NCBI RefSeq assembly: GCF_001700435.1
Contig: NZ_LYPC01000011.1
Location: forward strand, 310,001-374,000
Source of the DNA: Paenibacillus pectinilyticus
GTDB taxonomy: Bacteria; Bacillota; Bacilli; Paenibacillales; NBRC-103111
Length of the DNA: 64,000 nucleotides
Direction of reading: 5' to 3'
Part shown: piece after piece, positions 8,472 through 16,465 of the stretch
Numbering within the stretch: the first letter of the stretch is position 1
How the letters are laid out: every line of letters starts with the position of its first letter
Notes under the pieces: model-generated
What the model was told of the DNA's origin: nothing
Databases searched by the model: none
What the model saw: only the letters and a program-made list of their open reading frames with translations
Made by a program: the position numbers and the translations under genes

Positions 8472-9632
8472 TTATTGTCGAATTGGGAATTTATTTTCCA
8501 CTTCAATCTTCTTGTTCAATTCCGCTAAGAACAACTCCTCATCGAAGCGCAGCTCTACTTCTTTCCCTAACCAGCTGGACAAATGCATCGCATTGGCAAG
8601 TCGAACGCCATGAATGCCATCGCTGCCTGGTGCCAGCAGAGGCGTACCTTCCACGATATTTGCTGCAAAATTCTCAAGAACCGCTATATGCTGCCCACCC
8701 CATACACTGGCGAATTCCAGCACTTCTTCGGTGAAAATTTCAGCTTGCCCTTGACCCATGAACAGCTTCATCACATCTTGCATATTCATCGTCGCGCTCA
8801 TGTCCGACTCCGGTTTATGCAGGCGTTTGATCGTGATGCGCTTGCTGTCGTCGACAACAATTTTCCCCTTATCACCCAGAATCTCGAAGCGGTCTGTCCC
8901 CATCACATCATGCGTACAAGTAATGAACACGCCTGTAGCTCCGTTCCCATAATCGAGCATAGCCGTTACTTCATCTTCGACGACAATGTTCCGTTGGTAG
9001 CCGAACTTCAGGTTAGCATACACCTTCTTCGGCATGCCGCAAATCCACTGCAATAGATCCAGCTGATGCGGCGCCTGATTGACCAGCACACCGCCGCCTT
9101 CGCCGCCCCATGTTGCTCTCCAAGCCCCTTGATCGTAGTACCCTTGCGGTCTCCACCATGTCGTAATCATCCAATTCGTGCGGCGGATGTTGCCGATTTC
9201 ACCATTGTCGATGATCTCTTTCACTTTCTGGTATAGCGGGTTCGTGCGCTGATTAAAAAAGATTGCAAAGGTCAATTCCGGCTTCGTAGCCGCAAATTCG
9301 TTTAATTCTTTGACTTGTTTCGTATAGACACCAGCTGGTTTTTCAACCAAGGCATGGAGATTTCGCTTCAAGGTTTCAATCCCGATCTCCGGGTGCAAAT
9401 AATGCGGCACACACGTTACAACCGCGTCCACGTCACCGCTCTCCAGCATCTCGATATAATCGTTATAAAAAGGCATATTCGGATACTTCTCGGCAGCTAG
9501 CACTTTCTTAGCAGGATCCGTGTCACAGATCGCTCCGATGACTATGTTCTTCACTTTGCCTTCGGCTATAAAGCCTGCGTACATCCCGCCTTGCGCACCT
9601 AGTCCAATAATGCCTAATCTCACATTTGTCAT
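8472..9632 (-). CDS. Gfo/Idh/MocA family NAD(P)-dependent oxidoreductase
   Basis: 386 aa with an N-terminal Rossmann fold (RLGIIGLGAQGG, residues ~4-15), the family EKPAG motif (ALVEKPAGVYTKQ) and a C-terminal dimerisation/substrate domain starting around residue 130. It probably oxidises or reduces a sugar or cyclitol with NAD(P). I placed the start at the ATG at 9632 (MTNVRLG) because a GGAGAGG site lies ten bases ahead; an upstream ATG at 9674 would add 14 residues without motif support. First gene of a two-gene unit with the TIM-barrel protein. A CcpA-like cre box overlaps its upstream region. Confidence 0.88.
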   Translation of the reverse strand: MTNVRLGIIGLGAQGGMYAGFIAEGKVKNIVIGAICDTDPAKKVLAAEKYPNMPFYNDYIEMLESGDVDAVVTCVPHYLHPEIGIETLKRNLHALVEKPAGVYTKQVKELNEFAATKPELTFAIFFNQRTNPLYQKVKEIIDNGEIGNIRRTNWMITTWWRPQGYYDQGAWRATWGGEGGGVLVNQAPHQLDLLQWICGMPKKVYANLKFGYQRNIVVEDEVTAMLDYGNGATGVFITCTHDVMGTDRFEILGDKGKIVVDDSKRITIKRLHKPESDMSATMNMQDVMKLFMGQGQAEIFTEEVLEFASVWGGQHIAVLENFAANIVEGTPLLAPGSDGIHGVRLANAMHLSSWLGKEVELRFDEELFLAELNKKIEVENKFPIRQ

Positions 9633-9676
9633 CGGTCTTATTCCTCTCCATGGGTCAATTTGAGCTTCTTGCATGT

Positions 9677-9690
9677 TGGTAGCGTTTACA
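9677..9690 (-). promoter_or_regulatory. Candidate cre (CcpA) box
   Basis: On the minus strand TGTAAACGCTACCA matches the catabolite-responsive consensus TGWAANCGNTNWCA at all but one position. It lies 45 bases ahead of the dehydrogenase start, where CcpA would repress when preferred sugars are present. Inference from sequence only. Confidence 0.5.
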
Positions 9691-9783
9691 TGTTTAGAAT
9701 TTTAAATGAAACCCTCTAGAATTGATCGTACGATTTCAACTAAATTAGCACATAAATTGCATGTACAGAATTTTGATGCTAAA

Positions 9784-9830
9784 AAAGCCGTCGGCACGCC
9801 CAGCTCAAACTGGGAGAAACGACGGCTTTT
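9784..9830 (-). terminator. Terminator of the peptidase/ABC operon
   Basis: AAAAGCCGTCG pairs with CGACGGCTTTT, with an inner CCCAG/CTGGG stem. On the minus strand a T-rich tract follows, just after the stop of the M24 peptidase gene. Confidence 0.85.
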
Positions 9831-9835
9831 CGACC

Positions 9836-11056
9836 TTACAGCGATATTAAATCGCGTGATAATGTATTCAAACGCTCACAGCCATTTTCCGTGATCAGTA
9901 CCATATCTTCAATCATAATCGCGCCGATGCCATAGCCGTAATACGGTGTTTCCAAACAAACGACCATGCCTGGGCGGAAAAGGGTCCCTTCCGACGGGCC
10001 GATGAACGGCGCCTCCTCGGCCGCAAGGCTAAGCCCTGCACTGTGGCCCAAGTGGCCACGATTGTAGTTCGGCAAGCCTGAGCTGCGAATGACGCTCATG
10101 GCCTCGTGAAAGGCTTGCTGCATCGGCATATCAGGCCCGATCCGCTCTAGCAAATTATCATGGCCCGCCCGCAGGGCTCCGTAGATGCGCTTCACTTCAT
10201 CCGACGGAGCGCCAAGGACGAACGTCCGGGCAATATCCGAACCGTATCCGTTCACGTCGATACCGACATCAAACTTGATAACGTCCCCCTGCACCGCAGG
10301 GCGTGTATCGAAAATATGTGCAGGCGCAAACTCCGCCCCGACCGAAATCATATGAAAGCGCGGGACGGATCCCATGACCTGCCCCATCAGACCAAGCCGA
10401 AAGGCATGCACGATGTCTTCGGCCGTGCTGCCTTCGCGAATCCCCTGAATCGCGTGGGTAATACCCGCTTCTGCATATGCGCATGCTTTGCGCAGTTGAT
10501 CAATTTCCCAGGGGGTTTTGATCACGCGCAGCGCGTTAAAGATCCCATTCGCCTCGAGTAGTTCCGCGTGCTGGAGCACTTGACGAAGTGCCTGCACCGC
10601 CGCAAATCGCATCGCATCGATCTCCAGGCCGATCCGACCCTTCTCTACCCCAAATTCCGCTAGTGTGGCCTGCAACACACCGAACATTTCCACCGCCTGA
10701 TGTGCCATCGGCCGCTTTCCTTCATACTTCCCGCCTCTGAGGCCGAGCGGATCATCCACATCTACCCACGTTGGATAGGTGCGCAGCTCACAATGCGTCA
10801 ACTCGCTGGACACGCCAGCTGCCTCAAAGTCATTCATAATAATTACGGTCTTGCGGCTCGGATCGCGGAACATAACAGCCAATGCAACTTCACTCATCCG
10901 CAAGGTGTACATAAAGGTACTCGGATGACCAGAAAGATAGTAAAAGTTCTCACACGTCGAAGCTACAATGGCATCGAGGTTCTCTTGCTCCATGATCGCA
11001 CGGGCTCTCGTTGCTATCGTATTAAAATGCTGTTCATGCTGTTGCCGTTGCGACAT
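9836..11056 (-). CDS. M24 family metallopeptidase (Xaa-Pro dipeptidase-like)
   Basis: 406 aa. An N-terminal creatinase-like domain (~1-165) precedes a pita-bread catalytic domain. All five expected metal ligands can be placed: two Asp in KFDVGIDVNGYGSDIARTF, His in RGHLGHSAG, Glu in VCLETPYYG and Glu in AIMIEDMVL. The family hydrolyses Xaa-Pro dipeptides or, in some branches, amidated compounds such as ectoine or creatine. It is the last gene after a polar amino-acid importer in the same direction (25 bases after the ATPase gene), so it probably processes the imported compound inside the cell. Dipeptidase and ectoine-hydrolase-like roles cannot be separated from sequence alone. Confidence 0.85.
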   Translation of the reverse strand: MSQRQQHEQHFNTIATRARAIMEQENLDAIVASTCENFYYLSGHPSTFMYTLRMSEVALAVMFRDPSRKTVIIMNDFEAAGVSSELTHCELRTYPTWVDVDDPLGLRGGKYEGKRPMAHQAVEMFGVLQATLAEFGVEKGRIGLEIDAMRFAAVQALRQVLQHAELLEANGIFNALRVIKTPWEIDQLRKACAYAEAGITHAIQGIREGSTAEDIVHAFRLGLMGQVMGSVPRFHMISVGAEFAPAHIFDTRPAVQGDVIKFDVGIDVNGYGSDIARTFVLGAPSDEVKRIYGALRAGHDNLLERIGPDMPMQQAFHEAMSVIRSSGLPNYNRGHLGHSAGLSLAAEEAPFIGPSEGTLFRPGMVVCLETPYYGYGIGAIMIEDMVLITENGCERLNTLSRDLISL

Positions 11057-11080
11057 CGCCTACGTCACCTCTTCTTCGTA

Positions 11081-11833
11081 TTAAACAGGCTGATGGTCAA
11101 TTTGCCGTAAAAACTTACGCGCACGCTCCGTCTGCGGCTGCGCAAAAAACACATCCGGCGTATTCTCTTCCTGAATAATGCCATCGCTCATGAAAATCAC
11201 TCGATTCGCCACTTCTCTGGCGAATTTCATCTCATGCGTGACAACGATCATCGTCATGCCTTCTTCGGCAAGCTGCTTCATCACCGTCAACACTTCGCCG
11301 GTTAACTCTGGATCTAGCGCCGAGGTTGGCTCATCGAAGAGCATGACTTGCGGCTTCATTGCCAATGAGCGCGCAATTGCTACGCGCTGCTGTTGGCCGC
11401 CTGAAAGCCTGGACGGGTACTCATGCTTCTTCTCGAGTAAGCCTACCTTAGCGAGCAGCGACTCCGCTAGCTCTATGGCCTGCTTCTCGGACTGATTTTT
11501 GACGAGCATCGGTCCCATCGTTATATTTTCCATCACCGTCATATGGGGAAATAAATTAAAAGATTGAAAAACCATCCCAGTCAACAATCGCATGTCGCGG
11601 ATGGCTTGCTTTTTGGCGGAAGCTTGCAGGGTCGCATCCCATTTCACATCGCCAATCTGGATCGTCCCCCGATCCGGCTCTTCCAAGCCGTTGAGGCAGC
11701 GAAGCAGCGTACTCTTCCCTGAACCGCTGGGCCCGATCAGAACAACGATTTCTTTCGAACGCATCTGAAAGTTGATATCTTTTAACACTTCAAGGTCATT
11801 GAAGCTTTTGGAAAGCTTACTCACTTCAATCAT
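11081..11833 (-). CDS. Polar amino-acid ABC transporter, ATP-binding protein
   Basis: 250 aa ATPase of the GlnQ/ArtP/TcyC type. Walker [19 protein letters not shown], signature [17 protein letters not shown], Walker [15 protein letters not shown] and H-loop VVTHEMKFA are intact. The first ATG with a plausible AAAGGTG site is at 11833; a GTG at 11848 is the alternative. It powers the adjacent permease and works with the lipoprotein binding protein of the same operon. Confidence 0.9.
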   Translation of the reverse strand: MIEVSKLSKSFNDLEVLKDINFQMRSKEIVVLIGPSGSGKSTLLRCLNGLEEPDRGTIQIGDVKWDATLQASAKKQAIRDMRLLTGMVFQSFNLFPHMTVMENITMGPMLVKNQSEKQAIELAESLLAKVGLLEKKHEYPSRLSGGQQQRVAIARSLAMKPQVMLFDEPTSALDPELTGEVLTVMKQLAEEGMTMIVVTHEMKFAREVANRVIFMSDGIIQEENTPDVFFAQPQTERARKFLRQIDHQPV

Positions 11834-11850
11834 TTTGCGGCCACACACCT

Positions 11851-12495
11851 TTAATAAGCCTTAGATAATTTCTTTTCAACACGGTTAAGAATACTTGTAA
11901 ACAGCAGGCTCATCACCCAATACATGATAGCAATCGCAAGATAAAACGGCATAGCAACATAATATTGCGCAATCAATAGCTGAGCCGAACGGAGCAACTC
12001 GGTAACCGTCACGATCGAGACGAGCGAGGTTTCCTTCAGCATCCCGATAAATGTATTGCCCATCGGCGGAATCGCGACTCTCGCGGCCTGCGGCAGAACA
12101 ACCTTGCGCATCGTCTGCCAAGGCGTCAAACCGATGGACAGCGCGGCTTCCGTCTGTCCCTTGCTTACAGAAAGAATCGCTCCGCGGAACGTTTCTGATA
12201 AATAAGCACCGATGTTAATACTCAGCGAAATATAGGCCGCGGTAAACGGCCCTAAGATTAGCCCGTAATCCGGTAATCCATAGTACACGATGAAAAGCTG
12301 CACCAAAATCGGGGTTCCACGAATAATCGACACATACCCTTGAGCAAGTAAGCGGATCACTCGGTTCCCCTTCAACCTAGCGATCGCTACCAGCAGTGCA
12401 ATGAAAAAGCCGAAGAACATCGAAACTAACGTAATTAACAGCGTATAGTAGGCACCCTTCAACAGATAGTCGAGGTTATGTAAAACAAGCTCCAT
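11851..12495 (-). CDS. Polar amino-acid ABC transporter permease
   Basis: 214 aa inner-membrane permease of the HisM/GlnP type with about five membrane spans. The ABC-contact (EAA) region is visible as [20 protein letters not shown] followed by AARVAIPP. The ATG at 12495 has GGAGGG seven bases ahead; an upstream ATG at 12513 lacks one. Only one permease gene is present, so the importer probably uses a homodimer, as in cystine or glutamine systems, rather than a paired heterodimer. Confidence 0.9.
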   Translation of the reverse strand: MELVLHNLDYLLKGAYYTLLITLVSMFFGFFIALLVAIARLKGNRVIRLLAQGYVSIIRGTPILVQLFIVYYGLPDYGLILGPFTAAYISLSINIGAYLSETFRGAILSVSKGQTEAALSIGLTPWQTMRKVVLPQAARVAIPPMGNTFIGMLKETSLVSIVTVTELLRSAQLLIAQYYVAMPFYLAIAIMYWVMSLLFTSILNRVEKKLSKAY

Positions 12496-12521
12496 TCGCG
12501 CACCCTCCCACAAGCTGACGA

Positions 12522-13406
12522 TTAGATATTCGGATCGACCTTAAACCATTTTTGGAATATTTCTTTGAACGTACCATCGGTTTTCATGTCGGCTAACGCT
12601 TTATTAATCGCTTCTATGAGTTGAGGATTGTTTTTGCGAACGGCAATGCCGGCATAATCGTCCTTAATCGCGGGGCCAACCGTTTTGATCTTAAAATTGT
12701 TTTTCTCAACCAGCGGTTGAATTGCAAATACATTATTAATCGTCGCATCGATACGTCCCACGTTCAAATCCGTCAGAGATGTAATCACATCGTTGTAGGT
12801 AGCAATATTAAAGTTCCCTACTTTCGGCAGGACCACTTCTCTTAGGTAGGTTTCATCGTTCGTGCCTAGACCAACGCCAACTTTTTTACCTTTAAAATCT
12901 TCAATCGCCTTAATCGTGGTGTTATCATTTTTAACGATGACATTCACGCTGTTCTTGATATATGGTGTGGAAAAATCCATCGTTTTCTTACGATCATCGG
13001 TAATCGTCACTTGGCTGACTAACGCGTCGTATTTCCCCGCCTGTAAGCCCTCAATTAAGCCCGAAAATTCCCCTGTGATGAAGTCAACTTGAACGCCAAG
13101 GCGCTGGGCCACTTGTTTCGCCACATCAGCATCGAAGCCGTCCACTTCGTGTTTGTCATTAAGGAAGTTATAGGGTGCGTAAGTACCCATTAATCCGATT
13201 TTGATTTTGCCTGCTTTCGTAATGCTGGCTAATAAATCGCCTGACGCGCTGGCACTCGCCGTAGGCGTTGCACTGGAGCTAGTCGCAGGAGTTGGCGTGG
13301 CGCTGGTTTGAGATTCGTTTGATTTCCCGCTGCAGCCTGCAAGTGCAACCAGTGAAACGCTGAGCAACGCTAGGCTTTTGAAACTGCTTTTAAATGAGAT
13401 CGACAT
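12522..13406 (-). CDS. Amino-acid ABC transporter substrate-binding lipoprotein
   Basis: 294 aa. A lipoprotein signal (LVALAGC, lipid-modified Cys at residue 25) is followed by an Ala/Thr/Ser/Pro linker and a family-3 solute-binding domain beginning around IKIGLMGTYAPYNF. Substrate-pocket elements such as GFDADVAKQVAQRLG and LQAGKYDALVSQVTITDDRK are present. The ATG at 13406 has AGGAGG seven bases ahead, better than an upstream ATG at 13451. Anchored outside the cell, it feeds the permease. It is the first transporter gene after the TetR regulator; ligand class is a polar amino acid or related compound. Confidence 0.9.
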   Translation of the reverse strand: MSISFKSSFKSLALLSVSLVALAGCSGKSNESQTSATPTPATSSSATPTASASASGDLLASITKAGKIKIGLMGTYAPYNFLNDKHEVDGFDADVAKQVAQRLGVQVDFITGEFSGLIEGLQAGKYDALVSQVTITDDRKKTMDFSTPYIKNSVNVIVKNDNTTIKAIEDFKGKKVGVGLGTNDETYLREVVLPKVGNFNIATYNDVITSLTDLNVGRIDATINNVFAIQPLVEKNNFKIKTVGPAIKDDYAGIAVRKNNPQLIEAINKALADMKTDGTFKEIFQKWFKVDPNI

Positions 13407-13494
13407 GAAATTTCCTCCTGATGGTGTCTTAGTTGTATGCTTGTAAATCACTTATAAACTTCTTGTGTATCCCCCGTGAATGACTTGTGCATTG

Positions 13495-14124
13495 TTATGC
13501 ACCCAGTAAACCGTGGATTTCGAACTTTGCCGTCTCCTCTGCCATTTCGATCGGGCTAAAGGTAGATTGGTAGTCCACATCGTGCATGGGTCCGAACAAC
13601 CATTTCGAAAGAACGCCGGTAATTAAGCACACGAGGATGTTGGCGCGCAGCGTCACGTTGATCATCTGAGGCAGCATTCCGAGCTCAATCGCACGCTCCA
13701 CATTGCTTTTAAAAGCATTCTCAAACTCGATCCACGTCTGCGACACAGCCTCTCGTACAGGTTGATCTGCACCCTGCCCCTTAATTAGAAGTAAAGCCAT
13801 CAAATTCCGGTTCTGATCTGCGAATTCGAACAGATGCGTTAGCAGCCGCGCCGACGAAGTCACCATATCTGCAACGGATCCGGCATGTTGACGGTAACCT
13901 TCCTCAATCACTTTGGTCAGCTTGTCTTTGCCCGTTTCAATTAATTCAACAGCCAGCTGTTCTTTGCTTTGAAAATACCAATAGAATGTGCCTTGCGAGA
14001 CGCCGGCGGATTTAACCACATCGGAAACCTTGGTATTGTGATACCCGTGACGGGCAAACCATTCTAGCGCAACTTGCATCAATTGCTGACGACGATCTTG
14101 ATCTGGTGGAATAGGCAGTTGCAT
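13495..14124 (-). CDS. TetR/AcrR family transcriptional regulator
   Basis: 209 aa. The N-terminal helix-turn-helix reads ALEWFARHGYHNTKVSDVVKSAGVSQGTFYWYFQSKEQL, a textbook TetR pattern, followed by an all-helical ligand domain. It reads in the same direction as the importer and peptidase (88 bases before the binding-protein gene), so it may control them as well as itself. A perfect 14-bp palindrome lies 17 bases upstream of its start. The GGGAGG site is unusually close (three bases) to the ATG, so translation may be weak. Confidence 0.87.
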   Translation of the reverse strand: MQLPIPPDQDRRQQLMQVALEWFARHGYHNTKVSDVVKSAGVSQGTFYWYFQSKEQLAVELIETGKDKLTKVIEEGYRQHAGSVADMVTSSARLLTHLFEFADQNRNLMALLLIKGQGADQPVREAVSQTWIEFENAFKSNVERAIELGMLPQMINVTLRANILVCLITGVLSKWLFGPMHDVDYQSTFSPIEMAEETAKFEIHGLLGA

Positions 14125-14141
14125 ACGCCTCCCTTTTATTG

Positions 14142-14155
14142 ACTGACTAGTCAGT
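14142..14155. promoter_or_regulatory. Candidate TetR operator
   Basis: ACTGACTAGTCAGT is a perfect 14-bp palindrome, of the kind bound by TetR-family dimers, and lies between -17 and -30 of the TetR start codon. Autoregulation is inferred. Confidence 0.65.
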
Positions 14156-14349
14156 AGATATTAATTCCGACTAAAAAACTATACTTTAAAAGGTTATCGT
14201 TGTCAATTCCCATTTCCCTACGACCACTCTTGATTTCTTTACGATTACGTTACCCCAATTCCTCGCATTATACCCACTAAATATTGTCTGAATGTTGGAC
14301 GGCACCCTATCACAAACTACCATAACCACAAATTTACTCTTTTATTTGT

Positions 14350-14379
14350 TTGACATCACTTTGACAGCACTCCTATAAT
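14350..14379 (+). promoter_or_regulatory. Sigma-A promoter of the marR/exporter operon
   Basis: TTGACA (14350-14355) and TATAAT (14374-14379) are both perfect consensus hexamers, separated by 18 bases. The predicted transcript starts inside the downstream operator. Confidence 0.8.
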
Positions 14380-14381
14380 AG

Positions 14382-14408
14382 TTCGTATGCGAATTATTCG
14401 TATGCGAA
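14382..14408 (+). promoter_or_regulatory. Tandem operator for the MarR regulator
   Basis: Two identical copies of TTCGTATGCGAA begin 15 bases apart, at 14382 and 14397. Each copy is a 10-of-12 palindrome. They start two bases after the -10 hexamer, so a bound repressor would cover the transcription start site. This fits MarR-type autorepression. Confidence 0.65.
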
Positions 14409-14433
14409 ATCATGGCGACGGGAATGAACACTT

Positions 14434-14895
14434 ATGGACGATCAGGAACAACAGCGCACGCTCCAAATCATTCAATCCACGCGAGAAGTGAAGAAGGCTT
14501 TCTACCAAGTCATGGCGAAAGCGTCGCAACACTTAGGCGTTACGCCTATTCAGTCTTTTGTTCTACGCAAGCTACTCGAAGAACCAGGTATCACGTTATC
14601 CGAGCTGGCCGAATGCATCCATTTAGGCAAAAGCACGACGAGCGGGATTATTGATCGCATGGTTGCGGCGGAACTTGTCTCACGAGAACGATCCGACTCG
14701 GACCGGAGGTCAGTTACTTTAAAGCTGCTGGAAAAGGGTGAAATCCTTTTACAACGCATGAAAGAAAGCCAAGTGGAACGGTTATCTCCGCTTCTGCAAT
14801 TGTCCGATGAGGAACTTGACAGTATGATTCGGATTCACAAAAAAATCGTGCACATCCTGCACCAACAACTGGAGGAAGATCCTACGTATGAGTAA
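14434..14895 (+). CDS. MarR family transcriptional regulator
   Basis: 153 aa winged-helix regulator. The recognition region is ITLSELAECIHLGKSTTSGIIDRMVAAELVSRERSDSDRRSV, with the DRR wing motif of the family. It is the first gene of a two-gene operon; its last eight bases overlap the drug exporter gene. The likely role is repression of the exporter until a toxic ligand binds, the EmrR/EmrB plan. The candidate operator repeats lie directly upstream. The ribosome site (ACGGGA) is weak. Confidence 0.9.
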   Translation: MDDQEQQRTLQIIQSTREVKKAFYQVMAKASQHLGVTPIQSFVLRKLLEEPGITLSELAECIHLGKSTTSGIIDRMVAAELVSRERSDSDRRSVTLKLLEKGEILLQRMKESQVERLSPLLQLSDEELDSMIRIHKKIVHILHQQLEEDPTYE

Positions 14896-16360
14896 TTCTG
14901 TTACGAACACCCTGCGCAGAGGCCCGATTGTTGCATCCTTGCTAATCGCGGCTTTTGTAGCTTTACTTGCTCAAACCTTATTAAACGTCGCCTTGCCGAG
15001 CATGATGACCGATTTGAACGTCAATGAAAACACCATTCAATGGCTCATTAACGGTTATATGCTTGTGAACGGCGTGCTCGTCCCTGTCAGCGCGTTCCTT
15101 ATTTCCCGGTTCACTACTCGGAAATTATTCCTAACAGCAGCTGGCTTTTTCGCTCTCGGCACCATCATTTGTGCTTTCGCCCCTGGCTTCAGCGTCCTAT
15201 TGACAGGACGTCTTGTTCAAGCCGTTGGCGCTGGTATTCTGATGCCGCTGATGACCATCGTGTTCCTAACCATCTTCCCTGTTGCGGAACGTGGTAAAGC
15301 GATGGGTCTCATGGGTGTCGCTATGATCTGTGCTCCTGCGATCGGGCCGACATTGTCGGGTTGGATTGTTGAGCACCATTCTTGGCGCGTATTGTTCTAC
15401 ATTGTTCTGCCATTGTCCTTATTTGCCTTCATTTATGGCGCATTCTCCATGAAAAATGTGATCAAAACATCGAAGCCGAAATTCGACATCCTTGGCGTCA
15501 TCTTCTCGACACTTGGTTTTGGTGGTTTGCTATACGGGTTTAGTGACGCAGGAGCCGACGGCTGGAACAGCAGCACCGTTGTCACTTGCTTAATCATCGG
15601 AGCTGTCGCCTTAATCCTCTTCGTGTGGCGAGAATTCACGGCAGAGAAGCCGCTTCTGGAGCTGCGTGTTTTCAAATACAACATGTTCTCTCTCACGATG
15701 GTCATCAATATCATCATCACCATGTCCATGTACGCAGGTATGGTGCTGCTGCCAATCTTCTTGCAAAATATCCGCGGGTTCACACCATTGGATTCCGGTC
15801 TATTGCTCCTTCCAGGTGCCATTCTGATGGGTATCATGTCGCCTGTGACGGGTATTATTTTCGACAAAATCGGGGCTCGTTGGTTAGCGGTTATTGGATT
15901 AACGATTACCGCGATCACAACCTTTGAATTCAGCAGACTTACCGTCGACTCCACGTATAACCATCTCATGCTGGTCTACACGCTTCGGATGTTCGGGATG
16001 TCCATGCTTATGATGCCAATTCAAACAGCGGGCTTAAATCAGCTGCCACGGCGTTTGAACGCGCACGGTTCAGCGATGTCCCAAACGCTTCGTAACGTCG
16101 CGGGAGCACTCGGTACAGCGCTTCTCGTTACGGTAATGACGAACACCGCCACTTCACGTGCGAAGGATCTTGTCATCGCAGGCAAAATCAATCCGAAGGA
16201 TGCAACCGCTATGGCCGATGTTACTCATCATGCTATGGTGTTCGGGATTAACTACTCCTTCGAAATTGCTACATGGATGACAGTTGCCGCGCTCGTGCTT
16301 GCCTTCTTCATTAGGAAGACTTCGCCAGCGGAAGAGCCGACTGTTGAGAAAGCAGCTTAA
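14888..16360 (+). CDS. EmrB/QacA-type MFS drug exporter (DHA2, 14 TM)
   Basis: 490 aa, the usual length for 14-span DHA2 exporters. The N-terminal motif ALLAQTLLNVALPSMMTDLNV matches family motif D1, motif A-like residues are in ISRFTTRKLFL, and motif C-like GPTLSGWIVEHHSWRVLFY is clear. It exports lipophilic drugs or dyes in exchange for protons. It overlaps marR by eight bases, so coupled translation is expected. A symmetric terminator follows. Confidence 0.9.
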   Translation: MSNSVTNTLRRGPIVASLLIAAFVALLAQTLLNVALPSMMTDLNVNENTIQWLINGYMLVNGVLVPVSAFLISRFTTRKLFLTAAGFFALGTIICAFAPGFSVLLTGRLVQAVGAGILMPLMTIVFLTIFPVAERGKAMGLMGVAMICAPAIGPTLSGWIVEHHSWRVLFYIVLPLSLFAFIYGAFSMKNVIKTSKPKFDILGVIFSTLGFGGLLYGFSDAGADGWNSSTVVTCLIIGAVALILFVWREFTAEKPLLELRVFKYNMFSLTMVINIIITMSMYAGMVLLPIFLQNIRGFTPLDSGLLLLPGAILMGIMSPVTGIIFDKIGARWLAVIGLTITAITTFEFSRLTVDSTYNHLMLVYTLRMFGMSMLMMPIQTAGLNQLPRRLNAHGSAMSQTLRNVAGALGTALLVTVMTNTATSRAKDLVIAGKINPKDATAMADVTHHAMVFGINYSFEIATWMTVAALVLAFFIRKTSPAEEPTVEKAA

Positions 16361-16417
16361 GGGAGTCGGTTATTCTAAGGAACTTGAACTATATAAACGC
16401 GATTTATAGAAACGACG

Positions 16418-16447
16418 AAAAAGGTCATCTTCGCAGATGACCTTTTT
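16418..16447. terminator. Bidirectional terminator
   Basis: AAAAAGGTCATCT pairs exactly with AGATGACCTTTTT around a TCGC tetraloop. A/T tracts on both sides let it serve the exporter on the plus strand and the SLH protein on the minus strand. Confidence 0.9.
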
Positions 16448-16465
16448 CTGTATGCGTATATTCGC

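Larger units (their letters stand above)
14125..14433. other. 309-base divergent intergenic region
   Basis: No gene seen. The left end holds the TetR palindrome (14142-14155). The right end holds a near-consensus promoter and tandem operator for the marR/exporter operon (14350-14408). The ~190 bases in between are AT-rich and show nothing I can name. Confidence 0.6.
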
